Source: Silicimonas algicola
GTDB taxonomy: Bacteria > Pseudomonadota > Alphaproteobacteria > Rhodobacterales > Rhodobacteraceae
NCBI RefSeq assembly: GCF_003148765.1
Contig: NZ_QGGV01000003.1
Location: 92,156-156,155, forward strand
DNA length: 64,000 nucleotides
Direction: 5' to 3'
Made by a program: the position numbers and the translations under genes. Below the pieces are notes generated by a model that was not told where the DNA came from, did not search any database, and was given only the letters and a program-made list of their open reading frames with translations. The stretch's first letter is position 1. Every line of letters begins with the position of its first letter. Below, one piece after another: positions 1 to 9,037 of the stretch.

Positions 1-623
1 AAGGGTTATCCGCAGCATGATTCCGCGAGGTTTCGTCTCAACGCGGCTCCGGCGGTGGTATCCGCTCCATCGTTGCTAGAGCGCGCGGCCCACGTATCTG
101 TCCGCTGACCGGCAGGGCATCACGAAGTGATGTCCCGAGGAGGTATCAATAGATGCAACGACCCGCTGGAGCCGTGGTAGGGGATGATGACGGCCAGGGT
201 CTTCTGGCAGCGGCTCTGCGTGCTGAAGTCGGGCGCGATCCAGTCCAGGCCGACTAGGCGCAGCAGGCTCTCGACGAAACCGGTCGTCTGCCCCAGCGCC
301 ATGCCAAACAGCCCGGGGGCTTCGCCCGTCAGTGCTGAAAACGGTCCGCGAATCGTTTTCCGCGCGCCCTTCACCTTCATCGTCAGGCAGGTCTCCATCG
401 CGGCATCGCTGTAGATCTGCTGCCGACCGCGCCTACCTGTAGTTTAGGCGTCCCGGTTCATCTCGGGATCGATCCCAGACCGTCAGCGACCCCCGGCGCC
501 TGAGCGCTTCGCTATAGGCCCGCCAGTTCCCGGTCTTGTAGGTGGGGAAGGACGGGCTGCTCATTCCCGCTATCACGCTGGATACACAACATGAATCCCT
601 CACGGGATTTCTGCAACAGAGCC
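1..623 (-). mobile_element. Decayed IS5-family (IS903-like) insertion sequence, copy A
   Basis: On the minus strand a broken reading frame carries IS5-type transposase N-terminal text (QTTGFVESLLRLVGLDW, SGSLHLLI). The terminal inverted repeat lies at 601-623 (minus strand GGCTCTGTTGCAG...). Just after HLLI the frame stops, and about 100 bases further the C-terminal motif WSGYHRRSR is readable in another frame, so the central part of the transposase is missing. The relic runs off the left window edge. Positions 3-186 are identical to 8249-8432 and the rest is similar but diverged. It cannot encode an active transposase. Confidence 0.8.
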
Positions 624-797
624 CCGTAAATGGCTAAGCGACACCCCTAGCGCTCTCTTCGATCGGAGTCTTGCGCCTTGAACGGGTGATCTGGCCAGAA
701 AGCAGAAATGCCCTAGCTACCCGAACAGAACTTCGTGACCGGAGTTATACCGCATTGACCATGGGTAAGACTAACGTACTAAAGATCAGCTTAGGAT
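624..797. other. Leader region before the polysaccharide operon
   Basis: This is non-coding sequence between the terminal repeat of IS relic A and the first sugar-nucleotide gene. It looks more AT-rich than the genes around it and is the only place for a promoter of the operon that follows. I see no convincing -35/-10 pair and no JUMPstart-like element. Confidence 0.4.
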
Positions 798-1802
798 GTG
801 AGGGGTAGACGTCTGGTGAGTAGGGCTGTAGTTACCGGGGGAGCTGGCTTCCTAGGCAGCGCCTTGTGCGACGCGCTCATTGTGCGCGACATGCATGTAA
901 CGTGCATAGATAACCTGTCGAGCGGTCGCATGAGCAACGTGGCTCATTTGCTTAATCGGCAGAATTTCACCTTCGTGAAGCACGATGTCGTAGAACCCTT
1001 TCCGGAGATCGAGGCCGATCTCGTCTTCAACCTGGCGTGCCCTGCCTCGCCCGTCTTTTATCAATCCGATCCGATCAAGACGGCCAAGACGGCGGCGTTC
1101 GGTACGTTGAACGGACTTGAATTCGCTAAGCGTAGTGCTGCCCAGTTTTTTCAGGCCTCCACCTCGGAAATTTACGGCGACCCCGAGGTACACCCGCAGC
1201 CCGAAACCTATCAAGGCAATGTGTCCACGACGGGTCCCCGTGCCTGCTACGACGAAGGCAAGCGGTTCGGCGAGAGCCTGTGCTTCGACTTCCACAGGAT
1301 GAGTGGGCTCGAGATCAAGGTAGTTCGCATCTTCAACACCTACGGACCTCGGATGCAGGTTGCTGACGGGCGTGTTGTGTCGAACTTCATCGTTCAGGCG
1401 CTCCGCGGCGATCCGATTACGATCTACGGTGATGGGTCGCAAACGCGCTCGTTCTGCTACGTCTCGGACCTGATCGACGCGTTCCTGGCGGTGAGCGAAA
1501 CCCCTAAAGGCGAAACTGGACCCTTTAACATTGGGAACCCGGAGGAAATTACCGTTCTCGAACTGGCGACGCACATTCTCGACACCATCGGAGAGCCCGA
1601 GAAACTGGTGTTCGTGGATGCGGCCAAGGACGACCCGCAGCGCCGAAAGCCCGACATCTCGAAGGTCACGGCGACCACCGGATGGCAGCCCCAAGTTGGA
1701 CTTCGCGCCGGATTGGACGCCACGATCGAGTATTTCCGCACCGCGATCATGCTTTCGGAAAGGCCCACTCCTATAGCGAGGCCGAGTTGGACAGTCGCAT
1801 GA
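798..1802 (+). CDS. UDP-glucuronate decarboxylase-like SDR (UXS type)
   Basis: This extended short-chain dehydrogenase is likely to convert UDP-glucuronate to UDP-xylose or a related sugar for the glycan made here. The NAD-binding motif TGGAGFLGS is at residues 13-21, STSEIYGDP at 121-129, and the catalytic Tyr-x3-Lys at Y151/K155 within CYDEGKR, the wording typical of UXS enzymes rather than GalE. At 334 residues it is normal for the family. A second GTG at 816 has a better ribosome binding site (GAGGGG), so the protein may start six codons later. Its stop overlaps the next start (ATGA), implying translational coupling. Substrate is inferred from family resemblance only. Confidence 0.85.
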   Translation: MRGRRLVSRAVVTGGAGFLGSALCDALIVRDMHVTCIDNLSSGRMSNVAHLLNRQNFTFVKHDVVEPFPEIEADLVFNLACPASPVFYQSDPIKTAKTAAFGTLNGLEFAKRSAAQFFQASTSEIYGDPEVHPQPETYQGNVSTTGPRACYDEGKRFGESLCFDFHRMSGLEIKVVRIFNTYGPRMQVADGRVVSNFIVQALRGDPITIYGDGSQTRSFCYVSDLIDAFLAVSETPKGETGPFNIGNPEEITVLELATHILDTIGEPEKLVFVDAAKDDPQRRKPDISKVTATTGWQPQVGLRAGLDATIEYFRTAIMLSERPTPIARPSWTVA

Positions 1803-3286
1803 CACACGGCGTAAGCGAGGACATCGGCCACACGGTCGTCATTGGCGGCGGTCCAGCGGGTCTTTCGTCAGCCTATGAACTGAAGCGTCTGGCACCGAAC
1901 GCCCGCGTCACCGTTTTCGAGGCGAGCAATCACCTCGGTGGTATCGCACGCACGGAAAGATATAAGGGGTTTCGTTTCGACATCGGCGGCCATCGGTTCT
2001 TCACCAAGGTTCCGGAAGTCGAAGAGATGTGGCATGGCGTCCTTGGGAAGCATTTTCTTAGGCGGCCCCGTAGGTCGCGCATCTTCTACAGAAACAAGTA
2101 CTTCGACTATCCGCTGAAGCCATTCAACGCACTGTCAAAGATCGGCATCTACGAGACTGCCCGCATCCTCTTGAGTTACATCAAGTGGCAGGTCCGCCCA
2201 AAACGCCATGAAGACACCTTCGAGGAATGGGTCATCAACCGTTTCGGCGGCCGGCTCTACATGCATTTCTTCGACAGCTACACCGAGAAGGTTTGGGGAA
2301 TCTCGCCTAAGCTTATCCAGGCCGACTGGGCCGCACAGCGTATCAAGTCGCTGTCGCTTTCGAAGGCAGTCATCAACGCGTTTTCGGGCCGGAGCGACAC
2401 CACCTCATTGATCGAGGAATTCCATTACCCGTCGAAGGGTCCCGGCATGATGTGGGAGATGACCGCCGAACTCATCGAAAGGAAGGGCGCGGAAGTTCGC
2501 ATGAACGCTCCGGTAATCGGGATCGAGCGGAACGACAATCGTATCGAAGCCGTGATAGTCAATACGCCCGGCGGGCCAATTCGCGTGGCTGGCGACCATT
2601 TCATCAATTCGATGGACCTTCGGACGCTGATCGGCTGCATCTCTCCGCCGCCGCCGCAAGAGGTCCTCGATGCCGCCAGTGTACTCCGCTTCCGCGACTT
2701 CATTCTTGTTGCCCTCATCCTAGACAAACCCGACCCCTTCCCAGACAACTGGATATACATTCATTCACCAGATGTCAGGGTCGGGCGGATCCAGAATTTC
2801 CGCGCTTGGTCGCCGGAGATGATTCCGAACGACCAGCAGACCTCGATCGGAATGGAGTACTTCTGCTGGACCGATGACGATCTTTGGAGTTCGGCGGATA
2901 GCGAGCTTGTCGCCCTTGCCGCCCGCGAGCTGGAGCAACTCGGGCTGGCCCGGCGCGAGGATGTGGTTGACGGCACCGTAGTGCGGCAGCCTAAGGCGTA
3001 TCCCGTATACGACACCGAGTACCGGGCCGCGGTCGATACCATCTTCGCGTGGCTCAAGAAGTTGGAGAATTTTCAGAGCATCGGGCGAAACGGCCAGCAC
3101 CGCTATAACAATCAGGATCATTCGATGCTCACCGGCATGCTGGCGGCACGCAATATCCTTGGCGAGCGGCATGACGTCTGGAATGTCAATGTCGACCGTG
3201 CATATCACGAGCAATTTGAAAGGCCGCGAGACGACCGTCCGAAGAACAGCATGGAGCGAACGGAGCTTCGAAAGGAGCCCGCCTGA
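1799..3286 (+). CDS. FAD-dependent amine-oxidase-fold protein, UDP-galactopyranose mutase-like
   Basis: This 495-residue flavoprotein has an N-terminal Rossmann motif IGGGPAG (about residues 15-21), the acidic residue E41 expected to bind the FAD ribose, and FDIGGHRFF at about 60-68, a signature shared with protoporphyrinogen-oxidase-like and Glf-related proteins in glycan loci. The ATG at 1799 overlaps the upstream stop by four bases; the longer open frame from 1682 lies inside the UXS gene and is not used. It probably acts on a nucleotide sugar or lipid-linked sugar, possibly a pyranose/furanose rearrangement. The exact reaction is unknown; a true UDP-galactopyranose mutase would be shorter (about 370-400 residues). 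Confidence 0.75.
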   Translation: MTHGVSEDIGHTVVIGGGPAGLSSAYELKRLAPNARVTVFEASNHLGGIARTERYKGFRFDIGGHRFFTKVPEVEEMWHGVLGKHFLRRPRRSRIFYRNKYFDYPLKPFNALSKIGIYETARILLSYIKWQVRPKRHEDTFEEWVINRFGGRLYMHFFDSYTEKVWGISPKLIQADWAAQRIKSLSLSKAVINAFSGRSDTTSLIEEFHYPSKGPGMMWEMTAELIERKGAEVRMNAPVIGIERNDNRIEAVIVNTPGGPIRVAGDHFINSMDLRTLIGCISPPPPQEVLDAASVLRFRDFILVALILDKPDPFPDNWIYIHSPDVRVGRIQNFRAWSPEMIPNDQQTSIGMEYFCWTDDDLWSSADSELVALAARELEQLGLARREDVVDGTVVRQPKAYPVYDTEYRAAVDTIFAWLKKLENFQSIGRNGQHRYNNQDHSMLTGMLAARNILGERHDVWNVNVDRAYHEQFERPRDDRPKNSMERTELRKEPA

Positions 3287-4722
3287 TGGCGGACGTTTTC
3301 AATTCCGCTGGGGAAAGTGGCCGCGCTGCTCCGCTCTTCTCTCTCCGCGGTCTTCCCGTAGCGCTTCTGATGTCGCTCGTGATGTGCTGGCCCTTAGCTG
3401 CAACCGGCCATTTCATCGCCTTCCCGGACACAAACGCCTACATCGCCGGCGGCGATGCTATCTGGAACATCGTAGGCGATATGCTTTCCAGCAGCGATGG
3501 AGGCGACGCCGGGGCAGCTGGGCGCGGTGGCGTTGGCTCGCCCACAAGCCAACTCGGCGACACCTCCGCAGTTTACGGCCGCTCCATCACCTATGCAGCC
3601 CTTTTCGCCGCCGTGGTCCGCACCGCGGGACCCTACGCAATGACGTATCTCCAGGCGTTTCTGATCGTACTTTCGATCTTCGCGTGCATCGACCGCGTGG
3701 CGATGCAGCGCCCGGTCGTTCTGACAGCCGGGTTCGCCGCGCTCCTCGCCGTCAGCCAGGTCGCATGGATGACCACTTACCTGATGCCGGACATCTTCGG
3801 TGCGGTCGTCCTAGTTTTCGCGGCGTTGCTGGTCCGGCGCTTCGACGAATTCAGCGTCGGTCAGAGACTGGCGTTGACAGTGCTGGCCGCTTTTGCAGTT
3901 TCGACGCATTACGGAAACATGCCGTTGGCCTTTGCAGTGGTTGCGGCCGCACTTCTGCTCCGTCTGATACGGAGAGCGCCGCCGACGATCCCAACCAGAC
4001 ACGGCCTTGCTCCCCTCGTTGCCGGTCTGATCGTAGTCGCCGTCGCGCCGACCCTGAATCTTGGCGCCAGCATGGCGATTCTCGGCGAAGTAAGCTTCGC
4101 GCCGCTCCGTCCCCCCGTCACGCTGGCCCGCTCGCTCGAAGATGGGCCGGCGCGTTGGTATATCGAGAAACAGTGCGCTGAGGGCGGCGAGTTGTGCGAC
4201 GTCTTCGACGGGCGTGTGCCGGACTCGCATTACGCATTTCTTTGGGGCGAGAACGGTCTCGAAACACGGGACAAGGCTGCGCGGGAGCAGATCCGGGACC
4301 GTGAATGGGAGATCGTGGCGGCGGCCGCCATGGAGTATCCGCTCCAACAGTCCATCGCGGCCGCCCGCAACGCCGCCTATCAGTTCATTCGGGTCGCGGA
4401 GGCTGGTAAGGCTTTCGTCTGGACCGGTCAAGAGTTCGAGCGCGGCACGCCTTCCCTCATCATGGGTCTTTCGGAGCTCGCGATGTATGCCGCCACCTTC
4501 CTTTCAGCGCTTGTGCTGGGAGCTCTTCTGATTGCCGGACGCCTGACCCGGTCGCAGATCGAGATCCTTGCCGTCATCGTCTTCGGCCTTGTTGTCAACG
4601 CGTGCGTCTTTGGCGTGCTTTCTGCCCCGGCACCACGCTATCAGGCTCGCGTGGAATGGCTCCTGCCACTCTTATCGTTGCTTTTCGTGGCCGAGGGCGC
4701 ACTGCGCCGCCGGGCCGCATAG
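3286..4722 (+). CDS. Polytopic membrane protein of unknown function, polysaccharide locus
   Basis: A 478-residue protein dominated by hydrophobic segments: one near residues 22-42, several between about 110 and 270, and three near the C-terminus. A soluble region at about 280-390 contains a Cys pair in KQCAEGGELCD. Topology resembles multi-spanning glycosyltransferases or polymerase-like proteins of polysaccharide loci, but I recognise no family motif. Start ATG 3286 shares one base with the upstream TGA, and its own TAG overlaps the next GTG, so it is coupled within the operon. A role as a lipid-linked sugar transferase or polymerase is only a positional guess. Confidence 0.6.
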   Translation: MADVFNSAGESGRAAPLFSLRGLPVALLMSLVMCWPLAATGHFIAFPDTNAYIAGGDAIWNIVGDMLSSSDGGDAGAAGRGGVGSPTSQLGDTSAVYGRSITYAALFAAVVRTAGPYAMTYLQAFLIVLSIFACIDRVAMQRPVVLTAGFAALLAVSQVAWMTTYLMPDIFGAVVLVFAALLVRRFDEFSVGQRLALTVLAAFAVSTHYGNMPLAFAVVAAALLLRLIRRAPPTIPTRHGLAPLVAGLIVVAVAPTLNLGASMAILGEVSFAPLRPPVTLARSLEDGPARWYIEKQCAEGGELCDVFDGRVPDSHYAFLWGENGLETRDKAAREQIRDREWEIVAAAAMEYPLQQSIAAARNAAYQFIRVAEAGKAFVWTGQEFERGTPSLIMGLSELAMYAATFLSALVLGALLIAGRLTRSQIEILAVIVFGLVVNACVFGVLSAPAPRYQARVEWLLPLLSLLFVAEGALRRRAA

Positions 4723-5759
4723 TGACTAGGGTGTCGGTCGTCATCCCGGCGCTCAATGCTGCGAGTACGCTCGACCGCACGCTTGACTCCGTGCGGGCGC
4801 AGACGCATCCCGACATCGAAATCATCCTTGTCGATGACGGCTCCACCGACGACACCTTTGGTCACGCAGAGACCCACGCCAAGGCGGACCCGCGCGTCCG
4901 GATCATCCGTCAGGCGAACGCGGGTGTCGCGGCCGCGCGAAACCGGGGCATAGCCGAGGCAAGTAGCGATTGGTTCGCCGCGCTCGACGCGGACGATCTC
5001 TGGCACCCGGAGACGGTGACGCGCTTTCTCGCCGCCGCCGATGCCGCGCTGCGCCAGCCGGTCATGGTCTACACCTGGTCGCGCCGGATCGACGCCGACG
5101 ACCGGCTCCTGGCCGATCTCGGTAGGCCGGACTATGCGGGCGATGTCCTGACACGACTTTTGACCGTCAACTTTATTCGGAACGCCAGCGCCACCATGAT
5201 GGACCGGGCAACGGTGCAGAGGATCGGCGGCTACGACGAGGGCTTCCAGAAGGCGGGAGCGCAGGGAGCTGAGGATATTGACCTCTATCTCCGGCTGGCC
5301 AGGATCGGGCCGGTCGTTGTAGCGCCCGGCTATCATGTCGGTTACCGCGAGACCCGGGGTACGATGTCGCGCGACGCGGACCGGATGCGCAATTCGGTCG
5401 ACATGGCGCTGGAGAAACTGGAACGCGAGGACCCTTCTCTGCCGCCAAAGCTGCTCCAACTTGCGCGCGCAAACTACGACCTCTACGCCGCTGGTCTGTC
5501 TCTTTCGGCCGGCTTTCCGGGCGGCTTTGCACGATATACAGGTCGCGCATTACGAAAAGCACTGCTTTCGTCGACAGCGCATCTTGCGGCCTTCGGCCTC
5601 TACACGCTATTCGCTCGGCTGAAGTCGAGTCCGGGACCTGTCTTTGAAACGCTGGACCCCATGGCGCGAGGTGCGTTCCCGGTTTTTGAGCGTTACATGC
5701 CGGTTCAGGAATGGTTCATGCGGCTGGCGGCCCGGCCGCCAGAACTGGACAAGACATGA
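4722..5759 (+). CDS. Family 2 glycosyltransferase (GT-A fold)
   Basis: This 345-residue protein starts with the canonical GT2 opening SVVIPALNAASTLDRTL, then VDDGSTDDT and the metal-binding LDADDLW. It is a cytoplasmic inverting sugar transferase using a nucleotide-sugar donor. The longer open frame from 4602 lies within the upstream gene; GTG 4722 overlaps the upstream TAG by one base, and GTG 4731 is an alternative three codons later. A GAEDIDLYLRL stretch provides the usual second acidic motif. No membrane segment is obvious. Donor and acceptor cannot be deduced. Confidence 0.85.
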   Translation: MTRVSVVIPALNAASTLDRTLDSVRAQTHPDIEIILVDDGSTDDTFGHAETHAKADPRVRIIRQANAGVAAARNRGIAEASSDWFAALDADDLWHPETVTRFLAAADAALRQPVMVYTWSRRIDADDRLLADLGRPDYAGDVLTRLLTVNFIRNASATMMDRATVQRIGGYDEGFQKAGAQGAEDIDLYLRLARIGPVVVAPGYHVGYRETRGTMSRDADRMRNSVDMALEKLEREDPSLPPKLLQLARANYDLYAAGLSLSAGFPGGFARYTGRALRKALLSSTAHLAAFGLYTLFARLKSSPGPVFETLDPMARGAFPVFERYMPVQEWFMRLAARPPELDKT

Positions 5760-5812
5760 CTGCGGTGGCGCGTCAGACTGGCGCCTGTACGGCCGAGCGA
5801 AGGGAGCCACTC

Positions 5813-6823
5813 ATGCGGGGAACTGTCCTCGTCACCGGAGGCGCCGGCTACATCGGAAGCCACACTTGTAAGGCGCTAGCGCATTCCGGCTTCACCCCTG
5901 TCACCTTCGACAACCTCTCCATCGGCAACCGCTGGGCCGTCCGCTGGGGCCCCATAGAGATCGGCGACATTTCGGATATCGCGCGGTTGGGGGAGGTCAT
6001 GCGACGCCATAACCCGGTGGGCATCGTACACTTCGCAGCGCTTGCACTCGTAGGCGAATCGATGACCGAACCCGCGCTCTACTACCGCCAGAACGTCGCA
6101 GGGACCCTTGCCGTACTGGAAGCCGCGCGCGCCGCCGGGTTACCGCCCTTCGTCTTTTCCTCGACCTGCGCAGTCTACGGAACGTCCTCCGAAGGCTGCA
6201 TCGACGAGAGCCTGCCCACGGCGCCAATCAATCCTTACGGCGCGTCGAAACTCATGGTCGAGCGCGTCCTCGAGGATTATGGCAGGGCGTACGGCCTCCG
6301 CTCCGCTACACTCCGCTACTTCAATGCAGCAGGTGCCGATCCCGATGGTGAGATTGGCGAGTTCCGAGCCAATGAGACCCACCTCATTCCCAATGCGGTT
6401 GAAGCGCTCTTGGGCCGGAAGCAGGCGTTGCAGGTCTTCGGGCGCGACTATCCGACCGAGGACGGCACCGCCATTCGGGATTACATTCATGTCTCCGACC
6501 TCGCGCTTGCCCATGTTCGCGCGCTCGAACGGCTGATCGGAGGGGGCGATCGGTTCGTCTGCAACCTCGGCACCGGCTCAGGGGCCTCGGTCGCCCATAT
6601 TGTTGCCATGCTGGAGCGCCTTGCGAACCGAAAGCTCCCGCTCGAGGACGCCCCCCGACGTCCGGGCGATCCGCCAGAGCTTGTCGCCAATCCTTCGCTG
6701 TCGAAAAAGCTTCTTGGGCCCGACCTCACGACGCGTTCTGATATCGAGACGATCCTCAGAACTGCACTCGTCTGGCATCAGGGCGAGCGCTTGGCCGCTC
6801 TTGCACCATCGCTGCAGGCGTGA
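5813..6823 (+). CDS. galE: UDP-glucose 4-epimerase-like SDR
   Basis: A 336-residue GalE-family epimerase with TGGAGYIGSH at residues 8-17, the catalytic Ser-Thr stretch SSTCAVYG at about 116-123, and Y142-x3-K146 in NPYGASK. It should interconvert UDP-glucose and UDP-galactose (or the N-acetyl forms), supplying donors for the neighbouring transferases. I chose ATG 5813 because it has a ribosome binding site (GGGAG) and begins exactly at the conserved N-terminus. ATG 5756 overlaps the previous stop and would add 19 unconserved residues. The sequence is close to true GalE, but activity on other UDP-sugars is possible. Confidence 0.85.
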   Translation: MRGTVLVTGGAGYIGSHTCKALAHSGFTPVTFDNLSIGNRWAVRWGPIEIGDISDIARLGEVMRRHNPVGIVHFAALALVGESMTEPALYYRQNVAGTLAVLEAARAAGLPPFVFSSTCAVYGTSSEGCIDESLPTAPINPYGASKLMVERVLEDYGRAYGLRSATLRYFNAAGADPDGEIGEFRANETHLIPNAVEALLGRKQALQVFGRDYPTEDGTAIRDYIHVSDLALAHVRALERLIGGGDRFVCNLGTGSGASVAHIVAMLERLANRKLPLEDAPRRPGDPPELVANPSLSKKLLGPDLTTRSDIETILRTALVWHQGERLAALAPSLQA

Positions 6824-7827
6824 ATGGCGCCAGTGTTGGATCGCGAAGCCCGGCCTCGGGCAGGAGCCGCGACCTAACGCTGGACGTGGTGGTTCCGGCA
6901 CACGAGGCCGAGACCACCATCGGCGCGTGTCTTGACGCGCTCGTGGCGGCTGGATTTCCTCCTGAGCGTATCGTGGTTGTCGATGACGGATCGGCGGATC
7001 GAACCGGCGACATCGCCAAGTCTCGCGGCACGCAGGTCCTGAGAAACGACACGCCGGCACGTCCAGCGAACGCCCGCAATCAAGGTGCAGCGGCCGCGTC
7101 CGGAGATGGCATCCTGTTCGTCGATGCCGACGTCTTAGTGCATTGCGACGTGCGGGCGCGCATCCTGCATTGTCTCGGTGATCCTTCCATCGATGGCGTC
7201 ATCGGAGCCTATGACGATGCGCCAGGCTCGGAAACTGTCGTCGGGCGTTATCGCAACCTACTGCATTGTCATACGCACCGGCAGGCTGCTGGGCAGGTGC
7301 CGACGTTCTGGACCGGCCTGGGCGCAATTCGCAAAGCGGCCTTCGACCACGCAGGAGGATTTCTCAAGGAGTGGGAAAATATCGAGGATGTTGAGTTCGG
7401 GCTGAAGGTCACGGCGGAGGGCGGGACGATCGTTCTCGATCCGGGGATCATGGGCAAACATCTGAAGGACTGGACGCTGTTCACGATGTTCCGGACAGAC
7501 ATGAACGGGCGTGCGGTGCCGTGGACAAAGCTTCTGATCTCCGGCCGGATGCCCCGGGGGGTCTTGTCGACGACGTGGGACAAACGTGTTTCGGCCGCAG
7601 CCGTTGCGCTGGCCGTTCTGTCCCTGCCGCTGGCTCTTGTCTGGCCAGCCGCATTGCTGCTCACCGCAATCTGTGGCGCGGTCTTCACAGCCGCCAATGC
7701 CGACCTGATCCGCTTTCTGGCTACTCAAGGCGGTCGCAGCTTCGCCGTACAGGCAGTGATTCTGCACGCTCTCCATCACCTCGCGGCCGTGTTGGGATAC
7801 CTTAAGGCGCGGCTGCGCATTGGGTGA
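6820..7827 (+). CDS. Family 2 glycosyltransferase with C-terminal membrane segments
   Basis: This 335-residue GT2 protein contains VVVPAHEAETTIG, VVDDGSADRT and FVDADV (the DxD equivalent), then GGFLKEWENIEDVEFGLK as the acceptor-side motif. Two hydrophobic stretches at about residues 256-282 and 303-325 suggest the C-terminus is membrane-anchored, as in transferases acting on lipid-linked glycans. It starts at GTG 6820, overlapping the galE stop by four bases. It is the last intact gene before IS relic B, so the operon may have been cut short here. Confidence 0.82.
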   Translation: MNGASVGSRSPASGRSRDLTLDVVVPAHEAETTIGACLDALVAAGFPPERIVVVDDGSADRTGDIAKSRGTQVLRNDTPARPANARNQGAAAASGDGILFVDADVLVHCDVRARILHCLGDPSIDGVIGAYDDAPGSETVVGRYRNLLHCHTHRQAAGQVPTFWTGLGAIRKAAFDHAGGFLKEWENIEDVEFGLKVTAEGGTIVLDPGIMGKHLKDWTLFTMFRTDMNGRAVPWTKLLISGRMPRGVLSTTWDKRVSAAAVALAVLSLPLALVWPAALLLTAICGAVFTAANADLIRFLATQGGRSFAVQAVILHALHHLAAVLGYLKARLRIG

Positions 7828-8049
7828 AGACACGTCTGCATAAATGGACTTGGTCCGAAGTGTTCCGCCTTGGTGTGGCCGTATATCCTCTCACGCGGCG
7901 TCAGATTGTTGTTGCCGTCTTAAAGACAGACAGTCTCAACACTCTCGGCAAGCGCGTAACCCGACAATTCACCGACCGCGTCGACCTCGTCCTGCGCGCC
8001 CTGGTAAAATTAGAGCCGTTACGCTCAGGTTCAGAAGGTGTTGGGACGA
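7828..8049. other. Junction between the first glycan operon and IS relic B
   Basis: No confident gene. A GTG at 7824 overlaps the upstream stop and opens a frame of about 75 codons that runs into the IS relic. It could be the 5' remnant of a further operon gene cut by the insertion, but I recognise no family in it. The stretch is clearly less GC-rich than the genes before it. Confidence 0.35.
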
Positions 8050-8868
8050 TTTTTTTGGATAAATCTCGCTGGCCGAGGTTCCGTTGTCCGCGGACAAACC
8101 TACCCCACGGCTTCTGTGACGGGTATGCCGAGCGCCCGTGTAGCCGTTGAGGACGGCGAAGCGGACTGAAGCTCGGCGAGCTGGCGGTAGAAACCCCTCG
8201 CCATTCGCCGCTGCCAGCAGTTTCATGCCGTGCATTCACTGACCCGCAGGGTTATCCGCAGCATGATTCCGCGAGGTTTCGTCTCAACGCGGCTCCGGCG
8301 GTGGTATCCGCTCCATCGTTGCTAGAGCGCGCGGCCCACGTATCTGTCCGCTGACCGGCAGGGCATCACGAAGTGATGTCCCGAGGAGGTATCAATAGAT
8401 GCAACGACCCGCTGGAGCCGTGGTAGGGGATGTTGACGGCCATGGTCTTCTGGCAGCGGCTCAGCGTGCTGACGTCGGGCGCGATCCAGTCTAGGCCGAC
8501 CAGGCGCAGCAGGCTCTCGACGAAGCCAGTCGTCTGCCCCAGCGCCATGCCAAACAGCCCGGGGGCTTCGCCTGTCAGTGCTGAAAACGGTCCGCGAACC
8601 GTGTTCCGGGCGCCCTTCACCCTTCATCGTCAGGCAGGTCTCGATCGCGGCTTCGCTGTAGGTCAGCTGCCGACCGCGCCTGCCTGTAGTGTGGGCGTCC
8701 CAGTCCATCTGGGGAACGTCCAGACCGTCAGCGACCCCCGGCGCTTGAGCGCCTCGTTATAGCCGCACCAGTTCCTGGTCTTGTAGGTGGGGAAGGATGG
8801 GCTGTTCATTCCAGCTATCACGCTGGATACACAACATGAATCCGTCACGGGATTTCTGCATCAGAGCT
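8050..8868 (-). mobile_element. Decayed IS5-family insertion sequence, copy B
   Basis: The + strand from about 8050 to 8240 is a diverged version of the transposase C-terminal end also seen at 14785-14985 (minus strand AVLNGYTGA, KLLA). From 8249 to 8868 it parallels copy A, including the same missing middle part of the transposase and the same extra bases between WSGYHRRSRVETK and KLL. N-terminal text (RRGSLTVW) and a degraded terminal repeat are near 8663-8868. Several frameshifts exclude activity. It separates the two glycan operons. Confidence 0.8.
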
Positions 8869-9037
8869 CGCTTCCGCGACGATTCATCGCTGCGCAACCG
8901 TCGGATGGACGATATGGTGATGCCAACATCAGCATACTCAATCGCAGTGCGATCGGCCGCTGGGGTTTAGTAGAACGAGCAAACTTATCGAGCCCTTCGG
9001 AACGCCCCGAATTTTGGACGAGACATAACGGTAAGAC
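8869..9037. other. Upstream region of the second glycan operon
   Basis: Non-coding sequence between IS relic B and the first glycosyltransferase of the second operon. It must hold that operon's promoter unless transcription reads through from the first. The ribosome binding site before 9038 is weak (GGTAAG). No repeat or clear promoter was recognised. Confidence 0.3.

Noticed and set aside
7824-8150. Possible 108-codon gene after the last transferase of the first operon
   Set aside because: It starts in a plausible overlap but has no recognisable sequence and its last third is IS relic. Kept only as a possible cut-off 5' remnant.
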